Shown: positions 8,241 through 15,929 of the stretch, one piece after another | How positions within the stretch are numbered: the stretch's first letter is position 1 | Layout: every line of letters begins with the position of its first letter | NCBI RefSeq assembly: GCF_003688495.1 | Contig: NZ_REFH01000009.1 | Span: 248,001 to 312,000 of the forward strand | Reading direction: 5' to 3' | From: Flavobacterium weaverense | GTDB lineage: Bacteria; Bacteroidota; Bacteroidia; Flavobacteriales; Flavobacteriaceae | DNA length: 64,000 nucleotides | Program-made: the position numbers and the translations under genes | The notes under the pieces: generated by a model | What the model was told of the DNA's origin: nothing | The model's database searches: none | What the model saw: only the letters and a program-made list of their open reading frames with translations

Positions 8241-8768
8241 GTTAGCGGATATCTTTGGAAAATTCCGTTAATAAAAAAACAATATAAAATAAAGGAACTA
8301 TTCAAAAAAAACAATAAACCCTTAATGTTGTAAAAATGGCAGAAAGTAAAATTATAGTATGAATGTCTAAAAGTACTGGAATTTATAATAAAAGTAATAA
8401 GTACGAAATACTCATTAATAATGAATCTAAAGCTGAACTTGACTATGTAAATAACAGACAAATATTTATTGCAGAAAGCGGAAAAAATATTATTCAAGTT
8501 AAAAATGAAAATACTACTATTTTAAAAGTGATAAATATAAGATATGCTCAAGACATAACTATAACTATTAATGCAAGTGTTACTTATAAATTAGGTGTGG
8601 GAATTATTATAGGAATTGCAATTACAAGTTTAATTATTCTATTAATTATTGCGAAAAAAGTAATATTGCCTTTAGTTTTTATTCCATTTATTTCGTTGCT
8701 TTTCGTAAAAAAAGAAAATTTTCCAAATAGTTTTGAAATAACAATTAGTAAGTAAGACATCCGCTAAC
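8241..8768. repeat. 15-bp inverted repeat enclosing a small membrane protein gene
   Basis: The left arm at 8241-8255 (GTTAGCGGATATCTT) and right arm at 8754-8768 (AAGACATCCGCTAAC) are inverted with 14 of 15 positions matching. They enclose 528 bp containing the gene at 8363-8755. The right arm overlaps the gene stop codon and leads into a long palindrome (8759-8889). Just outside the left arm, on the minus strand, AAACCTTCG/CGAAGGTTT forms another stem (about 8178-8223). No target-site duplication is evident. Confidence 0.55.
8363..8755 (+). CDS. small membrane protein, unknown function
   Basis: 130 aa. Residues 1-70 form a polar Asn/Lys-rich, probably beta-strand domain (TGIYNKSNKYEILINN). 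Two hydrophobic segments follow at about 75-97 and 98-115 and the protein ends in a short polar tail. No signal peptide or known motif. The opposite frame (8123-8497) is also open but has no start context. The gene is enclosed by inverted repeats and followed by an attC-like palindrome, which suggests a mobile cassette. Function unknown. Confidence 0.6.
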   Translation: MSKSTGIYNKSNKYEILINNESKAELDYVNNRQIFIAESGKNIIQVKNENTTILKVINIRYAQDITITINASVTYKLGVGIIIGIAITSLIILLIIAKKVILPLVFIPFISLLFVKKENFPNSFEITISK

Positions 8769-8889
8769 CGTCGTTTGGCCATATGGCAGGATTTGGCTTA
8801 ATTTGAAGATGGTTTTGTACTTGGAAAATTAGCCATTAACCGAAAGATTACGCTTCCTTAATCCGCCACATCGCTAAGCGACCAAACGT
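8759..8889. repeat. long imperfect palindrome after the small membrane protein gene (cassette-end-like)
   Basis: Nested inverted repeats: CGTTTGG (8772-8778) with CCAAACG (8882-8888); ATATGGCAGGATT (8781-8793) with AATCCGCCACAT (8860-8871), one bulge and one mismatch; inner GGCTTAATTT (8795-8804) with AAAATTAGCC (8825-8834), one bulge. The layout (gene stop, then a folded element of about 120 nt, then the next gene) resembles integron attC sites, but no integrase is in view and the attC core triplets do not match well. Positions 8791-8840 recur at 15789-15838. Confidence 0.5.
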
Positions 8890-8919
8890 AATACACAAGC
8901 TTTCCAAAATCCCCAATAA

Positions 8920-9957
8920 ATGAAAGTATTCAAATTTCGAGGTGTTTTAGATGAGAAAATATTAGAGAGAGATTTAAATACATTTTTAGCTAACAAATTC
9001 TACGCTTCTAAATTTGAATCTATGAATGATAAATTTGAAGCTAATTTTGATGAAATAATTACAGAGACTTTTGCTTCTCTTGCAAAAATATTTAATGTTA
9101 AAGTACCAGACATAAGGAAAGGGATTCAAGAAATTACCAAATATAAAGATACCTTAGGAATATATTGTCTTTCTAAAACATACTTAAGCGAAACACTTTG
9201 GGCATATTACGCAGATAATAACCGAGGTTACTGCATTGAGTATGATATTTATAAATTAAAAGATAAAACTCAAAATTTTGATTTTGCATATGAAATTGAT
9301 GTAAATTATTCTGATGAAAAACCGATTCTTATTGTAAACGACATCAATAATCAAATAGCAATCAATAAAATGTTTGGCACCAAAAAGAAACGCTGGAGTC
9401 AAGAAGAAGAAATTAGATTATTATTTGATGATTCAGGTTTTAAAACTCATCATCACTCTGCAATTTCAGCAATATATTTCGGCTGCGATGCTTCAAATGA
9501 ATTAATAGAAAAATTTATTCGAAAATTTGAGAATAGAAACATAGATTTTTACAAAATGAAAATAAATTATCAAACTAATGCGTTTGAAAGAGAATTAATA
9601 CACAAAAATGTTATGAAATTGAATTTTGATATAAATAAATTCAATTATCAACTTGTAAAAACTGTTGATAATTTAGTAGTTACGAATTATTATCTTTATA
9701 TAGAAAAAAAATATAATCTGGATGAGTTAAAAGAATTAGCATTGGCATTTAAAGAAAAACATGGTTACAGAAATTGTAATATTTACTTTGTTAATAATAT
9801 AGAAATTCTTGAAATTCTTGAAAAATATCCTAAGTCAGATAGTGAATATGTAAAATTTGCAGAATCAATCATCGCTGATTTTCCTTTTGACTGTAATGAT
9901 GAAATATTTTCTTATCCTTTTAAAGATTGGAAGTATGAAGAGCTTATAACCAAATAA
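8920..9957 (+). CDS. DUF2971 domain protein
   Basis: 345 aa. The central block at residues 81-109 (IYCLSKTYLSETLWAYYADN followed by NRGYCIEYD) is the hallmark of the DUF2971 family: a short Leu/Ser-rich strand, LW-x-x-Y-A-D/H, then G-x-C-I-E-Y/F-D. The N-terminus (KVFKFRG...F-Y-A-S-K-F-x-S-M-N-D-x-F-E) fits the F-W-A-S-x-x-x-x-N-D-P/K-F-E motif of the same family. The family is widespread in accessory and phage-defence neighbourhoods, but no enzymatic role is proven. The gene is followed by a strong hairpin element and flanked by palindromic repeats, consistent with a transferred cassette. A Lys/Asn/Ile-rich composition fits horizontal origin in an AT-rich host. Confidence 0.75.
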   Translation: MKVFKFRGVLDEKILERDLNTFLANKFYASKFESMNDKFEANFDEIITETFASLAKIFNVKVPDIRKGIQEITKYKDTLGIYCLSKTYLSETLWAYYADNNRGYCIEYDIYKLKDKTQNFDFAYEIDVNYSDEKPILIVNDINNQIAINKMFGTKKKRWSQEEEIRLLFDDSGFKTHHHSAISAIYFGCDASNELIEKFIRKFENRNIDFYKMKINYQTNAFERELIHKNVMKLNFDINKFNYQLVKTVDNLVVTNYYLYIEKKYNLDELKELALAFKEKHGYRNCNIYFVNNIEILEILEKYPKSDSEYVKFAESIIADFPFDCNDEIFSYPFKDWKYEELITK

Positions 9958-9962
9958 GCCTG

Positions 9963-10013
9963 CGTATAACAGCTATGGCTTTGTTGGGCTTGAAAAGCCA
10001 ACAATAAAGCCGC
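9963..10013. repeat. palindromic element after the DUF2971 gene
   Basis: The stem GGCTTT...AAAGCC encloses TTGgGCTT and AAGCCAA around a 3-nt loop (about 9977-10013). The first part (9963-9994) matches 15567-15598 at about 24 of 30 positions, so it is a second shared module of the accessory region. Confidence 0.5.
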
Positions 10014-10100
10014 GGTTGAATCCTCCAAGGCGGACAAGCTGGAACCCATTACATGCCGTCAACACTATGGAGTTATCGGAAAATGAGTAGAGAGATTACA

Positions 10101-10124
10101 AGAGGCTAAAACGCCTCTTTTTTT
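10101..10124. terminator. terminator-like hairpin
   Basis: AGAGGC, loop TAAAAC, GCCTCT followed by T7. A perfect 6-bp stem. Confidence 0.6.
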
Positions 10125-10195
10125 CCAGTAAAATTGAGTATGGTTTTTCTAGTGTTTTCGTTCATATCTGAATACAAAATCCCTTATCTACGAAA

Positions 10196-11659
10196 TTAGT
10201 TTTCACAGGGACCTGAACTTTGGCTACCGCCAAGATACCAAGCAGGCTGACCACGCTGATCAAATACTGCTATTCGATGCAAATTGCCTGTTTTACAACA
10301 AGGACATTTGGGCAAAAAAGTTTTCTTCTCTACTTTTTCAATTAGTTTTACCTTTAGTTTTTCTTGTAAAACCTTAAGTTTCTCCCCTTTCCAATGCCTG
10401 TTCCGATTCTTATCGGGATGCTACTCAAAAAGCCATAATGATGGATTTTTACAAAACGTTTGGGCAGAATATGCAACGCAAACCTTCGGATAAATTCCTC
10501 ATGGGTAAGTGTCATTTGTTTCTTAAATCCGTTTTGACGGTAATCTTTGTAGCTAAAAATTACGTTTTGATCGTCAATACTTTGGATTCGGTTATTGCTA
10601 ACGGCTATTTTATGGGTGTATCTTCCTAAATATTCAACTACTGATTTTGGACTTCCAAAAGGCTTCTTAGCGAACACTACCCATTGCTTTTCCCACAATT
10701 GCTTCTTGACTTTGGTATAATTATCAGGGCTTTTCTCTTTTAGTTTCTCGCAATGTTTTGCCCTAAAAACTTTGGACAATGCCTTGACTGGAAACAAAAA
10801 TTTAACATCGTCTCGTATGTTTTGCCACTTGCCATTTTTGTTCACACCGCCGCCTGGAACAATGCAATGCAAGTGTGGATGCAGGGATAAATTTTGTCCC
10901 GCACCCCGTTAGAAATTTTTATACTTTTACATAATGGAAAAATATTATGTTTATGTTTTAGTTTCTCTAATGGATAATTCGTGGTATATAGGCTAGACCT
11001 CAAATTTAGATGAAAGAATTATACAGCATAATTCTGGTAGGACAATAACGACGAGTAAAAAGATGCCGTGGGAAATATTGTATCATGAAGTTTCATTTAA
11101 TAAACAAGACGCTATTGCTACAGAAAAATATCTAAAAAGTGAAATGGGAAGAAGGTATTTAAAAAACAGATTAAAAAATCAACTAGATTTCTAACTGGGC
11201 AAGCGTGTGCAAAACAGCAATCATTCCGCTTTGGATTACTGCGGCTTTACCATAGGTTTTCAACGTTTCCTAAGTGGACTCAAAAAGAATATCATACACT
11301 AATCTGGGCTCTTGCATCGCTACACTATTGATGCTATCAGGCAAAGTAAAAACAACATAAATTAAGCGAAGCGAATCACGAATTCAAATAAAAAACAAAT
11401 AAAAAAACATGAGTAAAGTATGGAACTGGTAAGAGTTCGCTTTGTCTAGCTTGTATCCAATCTTTTAGTTTTTTCCCTGACATTTGGGACAATGTCTATT
11501 GCGACACGAGTTGTAACTAATACTAATTTTACCACATTGATCACACGCATCAATATGACCGCCTAAAGCTGCCGTTCTACATCTTCTCACGGCTGACAAA
11601 GTCCGCAATTGCCAGGTATTGAGCCCTAGATTCTCTATTTTATTACCCAGTTTTTCCAT
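10196..11659 (-). pseudogene. IS91-family transposase, multiply disrupted
   Basis: Pieces of one transposase read on the minus strand. From the start (ATG 11659): a zinc-binding N-terminus (CDQCG...CRNRHCPKCQ); after a one-base frameshift near 11470-11478, KLKDWIQARQSELLPVPYFT; an extra segment of about 50 bp (11352-11401); FTLPDSINSVAMQEPRLVYD; a TAG at 11270-11272 in place of Trp (ST*ETL); KAAVIQSGMIAVLHT up to about 11204; then an insertion of about 300 bp (10900-11203); GQNLSLHPHLHCIVPGGGV, the catalytic histidine region; a C-terminal helical part; a palindromic insertion of about 28 bp (10393-10421) that shifts frame; and the final CPCC zinc motif through WYLGG to TAA at 10196. Five lesions mean no active enzyme. 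No intact copy is in the window. Confidence 0.85.
10934..11194 (+). pseudogene. GIY-YIG endonuclease-like gene with internal TAG
   Basis: 87 codons from ATG to TAA encode a UPF0213-like GIY-YIG protein: YYVYVLVSL at the start, then WYIG, then T-S-N-L-D-E-R-I, then MPWEILYHE and a Lys-rich end (EKYLKSEMGRRYLKNR). Codon 21 is TAG (10994-10996) where Gln or Met would be expected after YIG, so the protein is truncated within the catalytic module. The piece sits inside the IS91 transposase on the opposite strand, replacing nothing but interrupting between HT and GQNL. A CAG to TAG transition is the simplest explanation. Confidence 0.75.
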
Positions 11660-12049
11660 TACATGAGCGACTTCACTTCCACTACGCTCAGTGCAGGCAA
11701 ATCGACTTCGTTCAGCAGCTACTTGCGGCTGCCGATGAATTTCATTTGAAACGGCATCGTTTGCTGCTTGACTCTAAGTAGAATTGAGCAATCAAAACCG
11801 ACGTAATCTTAAAAGCAATAATCGTTCTTGCAGCAAAGATATAGTGGAAAGCCCGACCTGAGCCAAACAAAAATATTTTGTTAAAATTAATGAGAATTCT
11901 ACGTCTTGATCAGAGTAAAATCTCTGGCGAAGGGCCTGCCCAAATAACAAAAAAAATCAGTACACTTGTACAAAAAAATATGTTTATATGGAAGAAATAT
12001 CCAGTTTGAACTACTTTTACAACTACAAACAAGCCGAAAATAAACTAAA
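11660..12049. other. intergenic DNA between transposase remnant and AraC gene
   Basis: No gene is supported. The minus frame upstream of the transposase ATG stays open for about 40 codons but reads repeat-like sequence. It contains a dispersed repeat at 11829-11866 and a small palindrome GTACA-CT-TGTAC at 11960-11971, about 80 nt before the AraC gene, which could be a binding site; that is speculative. Confidence 0.4.
11829..11866 (+). repeat. dispersed repeat copy A
   Basis: Contains GCAGCAAAGATATAGTGGAA then AGCCCGACCTGAG. An inverted, diverged copy is at 15092-15130, and the same core is found at 60377-60453 and 34895-34966. Confidence 0.6.
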
Positions 12050-12883
12050 ATGCCAATAGAAAATATACCCGAGAAATACTTAAAGAACAGCACGAAAAGT
12101 CCAGATTTATTCGTCTATGATTTTAAAATGACCAGTGATGTTTTGAAGAGCAAGGTTAATTTAGGGATGAATATGTTTAGCTTTTTACAAATTGGTAAGA
12201 AGCAAGTGCACTTTGCAGGGACAGCGGTTGCGGTAAATAAGGAACAATCCTTACTATTGAAAAAAGGAAATTGGCTCTGGACCGAATTGTTGGATAAAGA
12301 GGAAATTTATTACTGCAAACTATTCTTTTTTTCTGAAAAAGTCCTCCGTGAATTTCTCGAAAAACACGGCGCCAACGAGCAACAAGTAAATGATGACATT
12401 CCGTATTTTATTATCGGAAATGATGCCTATATTTCGTCGTATATCAATTCGCTTTCGACAATCAGTGAAGCTCCAAAGGTCTTTATGGAAAATTTACTCT
12501 CGGTTAAATTTGAAGAGTTAATGCTGTATCTTCTACACAAATATGGACAGAAATTTCAATCATATTTATATTCACTTGTCGCCAAAGAAACCTCTCCGTT
12601 TCGGAAAATTGTGGAAAGCAAAATTCATTCTAATCTGAAATTGGGAGAAATTGCATTTTTATGTAATATGAGTTTGTCCACTTTCAAACGTCATTTTATA
12701 GAAGAATACAAAGTTTCTCCGGGAAAGTGGTTACAAGATAAACGACTTCAAAAAGCGAAAGAAACTTTAGAGCAAGGTAGTTTGAGACCATCGGATATTT
12801 ATCTTGATTTTGGTTACAACAATCTTTCTAACTTTAGTATAGCCTTCAAAAACAAGTTTGGAATAAGTCCAAGAGATATTTGA
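12050..12883 (+). CDS. AraC-family transcriptional regulator
   Basis: 277 aa. Residues about 190-277 form the double helix-turn-helix of AraC/XylS regulators: LKLGEIAFLCNMSLSTFKRH for the first recognition unit and RPSDIYLDFGYNNLSNFSIA...F-G-I-S-P-R for the second. The N-terminal 180 residues resemble the ExsA-type ligand/partner domain rather than an arabinose cupin. It is directly upstream of the formaldehyde dehydrogenase gene on the same strand (176-nt gap), and that gap holds three GACCT-type direct repeats, so it probably controls that gene and possibly senses an aldehyde; the inducer is inference. The start is ATG; no consensus promoter is clear. Confidence 0.88.
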   Translation: MPIENIPEKYLKNSTKSPDLFVYDFKMTSDVLKSKVNLGMNMFSFLQIGKKQVHFAGTAVAVNKEQSLLLKKGNWLWTELLDKEEIYYCKLFFFSEKVLREFLEKHGANEQQVNDDIPYFIIGNDAYISSYINSLSTISEAPKVFMENLLSVKFEELMLYLLHKYGQKFQSYLYSLVAKETSPFRKIVESKIHSNLKLGEIAFLCNMSLSTFKRHFIEEYKVSPGKWLQDKRLQKAKETLEQGSLRPSDIYLDFGYNNLSNFSIAFKNKFGISPRDI

Positions 12884-12942
12884 TTACCTATTAGAAGTTT
12901 TATAATCCATTTAAAATCAAGATGCTAATTTATATTTTGGAC

Positions 12943-12999
12943 GACCTTTTCATAAAAAATTAATATTTGACCTCTTTTCAATAAGATTGACCTTTTATA
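12943..12999 (+). promoter_or_regulatory. direct repeats, candidate AraC operator
   Basis: Three GACCT(n)TTTT direct repeats begin at 12943, 12969 and 12989. The last two are 20 bp apart, about two helical turns, as is usual for AraC-type half-sites, and share GACCTCTTTTCAATAA / GACCTTTTATAATAA. They lie 60-115 nt before the dehydrogenase ATG and just downstream of the AraC gene. Confidence 0.45.
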
Positions 13000-13059
13000 A
13001 TAAGTGGAACGGTTGGCATTCTTTCTAATTTAGTTGTAAATAATTTAAATCTGAAAAGT

Positions 13060-14250
13060 ATGTGCAAAAATCATGGAATTTCCTACATGGGAACTGGAAA
13101 AGTGGAGTTACTAGAAATAGAATATCCTAAATTAGCGCTAGGTGACAGAAAGTGTGAACACGGTGTTATCTTAAAGATAATCGCCACTAATATTTGTGGA
13201 TCTGACCAACACATGGTGAGAGGTAGAACCACCGCCGAAAAAGGATTGGTTCTTGGACACGAAATTACCGGAGAGGTTATAGAATTAGGACGCGATGTGG
13301 AATTTATCAAAAAAGGAGATATCGTTTCGGTTCCCTTCAACGTTGCTTGTGGTCGTTGTAGAAATTGTAAGAGCGGTCTGACGGGAATATGTCTAAATGT
13401 TAATGGCGATCGTGCCGGAGGTGCTTACGGATATGTCGACATGGGTGGATGGATTGGAGGCCAAGCAGAATATGTGATGGTACCTTACGCTGATTTTAAC
13501 CTATTGAAATTTCCTGACAAAGATCAAGCAATGGATAAGATATTAGATCTTACGATGCTTACAGATATTCTCCCAACAGGATTTCACGGAGCAGTTATGG
13601 CAGGTGTAACGGCTGGTTCAGTCGTATATATTGCAGGTGCTGGACCAGTAGGTCTTGCTTGCGCGTCAAGTTGTCAATTATTAGGTGCAGCTGTGGTAAT
13701 TGTAGGTGATCTTAATGAAGAACGTCTTGCTCACGCCAGAAGTTTTGGTTGTGAAACCATTAATTTGACCAACGGTATTCCGGTGCAGGAACAAATCGCG
13801 ATGATTGTTGGTGTACCTGAAGTAGATTGTTTTGTAGATTGTGTCGGTTTTGAGGCAAGTGGACATGGTGCAAACGCAGGGAAAGAAATGCCCGCTGTTG
13901 TTCTAAATCAAGCTATGGCAATCACTCGCGCTGGAGGATCTATTGGAATTCCAGGTTTGTACGTGACTGAAGATCCAGGAGCAACAGACAAAGCGTCAAA
14001 AGAAGGAAGTCTTAAAATTCGTTTTGGATTAGGTTGGGCAAAATCTCACTCTTTCCACACAGGGCAAACGCCAGTGATGAAATACCACAGACAACTAATG
14101 AATGCAATTTTGCACGACAAAATTAATATTGCCAAAGCTGTAAATGCAGAAGTGATAAGCTTAAAAGATGCACCACGAGGCTATGCTGAATTTGATAGCG
14201 GAGTTGCTAAAAAATTCGTAATTGACCCACACGGAATGATACGCAGATAA
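13060..14250 (+). CDS. fdhA: glutathione-independent formaldehyde dehydrogenase
   Basis: 396 aa, full length for the Pseudomonas putida-type zinc MDR enzyme that oxidises formaldehyde (and can dismutate aldehydes) with tightly bound NAD+ and no glutathione. Visible features: catalytic zinc ligands C46 (NICGSDQH), H67-E68 (LGHEITGE) and D169 (LTDILPTG); the structural zinc set C97, C100, C103, C111; NAD-binding GAGPVG at 193-198; and the family block FGLGWAKSHSFHTGQTPV. The length and these blocks separate it from class III alcohol dehydrogenases. It follows an AraC gene and precedes a GlcG/HbpS-like gene. Very high similarity to proteobacterial enzymes, together with the location in a region of decayed mobile elements, suggests lateral acquisition. 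Confidence 0.93.
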   Translation: MCKNHGISYMGTGKVELLEIEYPKLALGDRKCEHGVILKIIATNICGSDQHMVRGRTTAEKGLVLGHEITGEVIELGRDVEFIKKGDIVSVPFNVACGRCRNCKSGLTGICLNVNGDRAGGAYGYVDMGGWIGGQAEYVMVPYADFNLLKFPDKDQAMDKILDLTMLTDILPTGFHGAVMAGVTAGSVVYIAGAGPVGLACASSCQLLGAAVVIVGDLNEERLAHARSFGCETINLTNGIPVQEQIAMIVGVPEVDCFVDCVGFEASGHGANAGKEMPAVVLNQAMAITRAGGSIGIPGLYVTEDPGATDKASKEGSLKIRFGLGWAKSHSFHTGQTPVMKYHRQLMNAILHDKINIAKAVNAEVISLKDAPRGYAEFDSGVAKKFVIDPHGMIRR

Positions 14251-14355
14251 ACTGACTCATTTTCATAAGAAAATAGACTTTTTAAGTAATCGGACTTTTT
14301 CAATCTCACTGTATATTTACAGTATAAATAGTAACAAATTTTAAAATATAAATAT

Positions 14356-14754
14356 ATGAACATTACATTAGCAAAAGCAGAAAAAGCGATTGCGGCAGCA
14401 AAACAAAAAGCGGTTGCAATAGACACAAAAATGAACATCGCCATTGTAGACGGAGGAGCAAACTTAGTAGCATTTGTTCGTATGGACGGTGCGTGGTTGG
14501 GTTCGCTAGACATCTCAATCAAAAAAGCAAAAACAGCTCGTTTCTTTGATATGAATACCGGAATTGTTGGTTCTTTATCTCAGCCAGGTGGTTCATTATA
14601 CAATATTGAACATTCAAATAACGGATTAATCACGTTTCCAGGTGGAATTCCAATAAAAAACGCTCAAGGCGAAATCATTGGAGCTATTGGTGTAAGCGGA
14701 AGTTCAGTAGAAAATGATCATACAGTTGCAGAAGCTGGAGCGTCAACGTTCTAG
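14356..14754 (+). CDS. GlcG/HbpS family protein
   Basis: 132 aa, one complete GlcG/HbpS domain: L-x-x-A-x-x-A-I-x-A-A...K-A-V-A-I, then [20 protein letters not shown], then KAKTARFF, then F-P-G-G-I-P-I-K and G-A-I-G-V-S-G-S. Members are small cofactor- or haem-binding proteins encoded next to dehydrogenases; an exact reaction is not established. No signal peptide, so it is cytoplasmic. It lies 105 nt after the formaldehyde dehydrogenase gene and is closed by a strong terminator, so the two likely work together in aldehyde handling (inference). Confidence 0.85.
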   Translation: MNITLAKAEKAIAAAKQKAVAIDTKMNIAIVDGGANLVAFVRMDGAWLGSLDISIKKAKTARFFDMNTGIVGSLSQPGGSLYNIEHSNNGLITFPGGIPIKNAQGEIIGAIGVSGSSVENDHTVAEAGASTF

Positions 14755-14773
14755 TAAAAACATAAGTTTTGGT

Positions 14774-14811
14774 AAAAAGAGGACAATTAGCAATAATTGT
14801 CCTCTTTTTTT
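14774..14811. terminator. strong bidirectional terminator
   Basis: AAAAAGAGGACAATTA, loop GCAA, TAATTGTCCTCTTTTTT. A perfect stem with A run before and T run after. Confidence 0.85.
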
Positions 14812-15286
14812 ATGGAGTAAAGTCAAGAAATTCAATGTCCAGGTTAAAGCCACATTTGCTTTGTTATTTTGGAATACTGACAAACTTTGGGTCATTAAGC
14901 ACAGTGTATTAAATTTTAGTTTGCTTGGCATTTCAATAGCTTTAGGTGTTCATTCTAATGAAGTAATTTATATTTAGCCCCCAATTTCTCAGAGGGACAG
15001 TCCTTTTAAATTCGTTAAAACTTCAGCTTTAATGCTTTTTCTTCGGGCGCAACCTTCGCCAAAGTGTTTTCGATAGAATTTCAACTTTTCGTTTGACTCA
15101 GGTCAGGCTGTCCATTATATCTTTGCTGCCAGAAATTTTAGTTTTCATTTTAGAAATTTTTCGAGGGCAGCAAAGGATGCCATTACCATCCCTTGCGCGG
15201 GTTATTACACAATTATTAAAATTGAGAGCATGAATGTAAAAGCAATCGTTGCGAGAAATGTTATTGGAATGGAAATTCGAGTGATT
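14812..15286. other. gene-free stretch with an inverted repeat copy
   Basis: No supportable gene. Positions 15092-15130 carry an inverted, diverged copy of the dispersed repeat seen at 11829-11866 (TTTGACTCAGGTCAGGCTG then TCCATTATATCTTTGCTGCC). A related GCAGCAAAGGATGCC piece follows at 15167-15181. Confidence 0.5.
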
Positions 15287-15553
15287 ATTTAAAAAGTAAA
15301 AGCTAAAAAAATTTTCAAAAAATTTATAGAACAATAGAAAAAAATTTAGGAAAATTGGAATCCAATTGTACTAAATAAAGAAGATTCACCAGACGAATAT
15401 TATGGATATTTGCGCCAACTAGTTTAAAAATCAATGGTGGGAATAAAACAAAGATAATAGAATATTTATTCAAAAGTAGGCAACGAAATGATAGGAATTC
15501 AAGCTGAAAAAGAATATTCTGAAAAGACAGCCAAAAAGATAAACAACATATAA
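15287..15553 (+). pseudogene. frameshifted remnant of a small DUF1871/immunity-like protein
   Basis: Frames change within the segment. One frame gives ENWNPIVLNKEDSPDEYYGY, resembling the W-D-P-x-x-x-x-D-E-Y signature of small DUF1871-like proteins. Another continues INGGNKTKIIEYLF, and a third gives KVGNEMIGIQAEKEYSEKTA and KKINNI to TAA at 15551-15553. Several stops separate these, so no full protein can be made. The family assignment is tentative, based on the motif and the small size. Confidence 0.4.
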
Positions 15554-15559
15554 AAATAA

Positions 15560-15660
15560 AATCGATTGCACAACAACTAAGGCTTTGTTGCGCTTAAATC
15601 GATGCAAGAGTTCCTCAAAATTTGGAACTTTACGAATTGCCTGATTAAGGATTTTTTTTT
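15560..15660. repeat. palindromic element sharing a module with the one after the DUF2971 gene
   Basis: ATCGATTGCACAACAA pairs imperfectly with TTGTTGCGCTTAAATCGAT, and GTTCC/GGAAC forms a second small stem. 15567-15598 matches 9963-9994 at about 24 of 30 positions. It follows the decayed small gene directly, as the other elements follow genes. Confidence 0.45.
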
Positions 15661-15668
15661 CCCTTAAC

Positions 15669-15687
15669 GCATCCGGATGCTTTTTTT
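15669..15687. terminator. short palindrome with T run
   Basis: GCATCC/GGATGC followed by T7. There is almost no loop, so termination is uncertain. Confidence 0.35.
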
Positions 15688-15788
15688 GTATCCATGTAAA
15701 AAGTTTTAGTATTTTTACAAAGGACTAACATTTTCACCCAAAACAATACCGAAGGTTTAGTTCAACAACCGTTAGAAGATATTTGGAC

Positions 15789-15838
15789 ATTTGGCTGAAT
15801 TTAAAGATGGTTTTGTAATTGGAATATTTGCGTTTAAT
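15789..15838 (+). repeat. partial copy of the 8.8-kb palindromic element
   Basis: Matches 8791-8840 at 42 of 50 positions by eye, centred on AAGATGGTTTTGTA. It lacks the paired arms of the intact element, so it looks like a truncated copy. Located 92 nt before the DUF1648 gene. Confidence 0.55.
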
Positions 15839-15929
15839 AAAAAAATCTTTCAGCTTTAATACTCATCTACACCAAGAGTAAAGACGATTTAGCCGATGTT
15901 AATAATCGACAATGAAAAATTAAATTGCA

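Noticed and set aside
8123..8497. Minus-strand frame of 124 codons
   Set aside because: It overlaps the plus-strand small membrane protein, crosses an inverted repeat arm and a terminator-like hairpin, and has random-looking Phe/Tyr-rich composition.
11465..11478. Programmed frameshift in the transposase (GGGAAAAAAC)
   Set aside because: IS91-type transposases are made from one frame, and the same gene carries a nonsense codon and insertions, so decay is simpler.
14714..14977. Plus-strand frame after the GlcG-like gene
   Set aside because: It starts inside that gene in another frame and reads through a strong terminator hairpin.
15098..15334. Minus-strand 78-codon frame
   Set aside because: It covers dispersed repeat DNA, with no start context or recognisable protein features.
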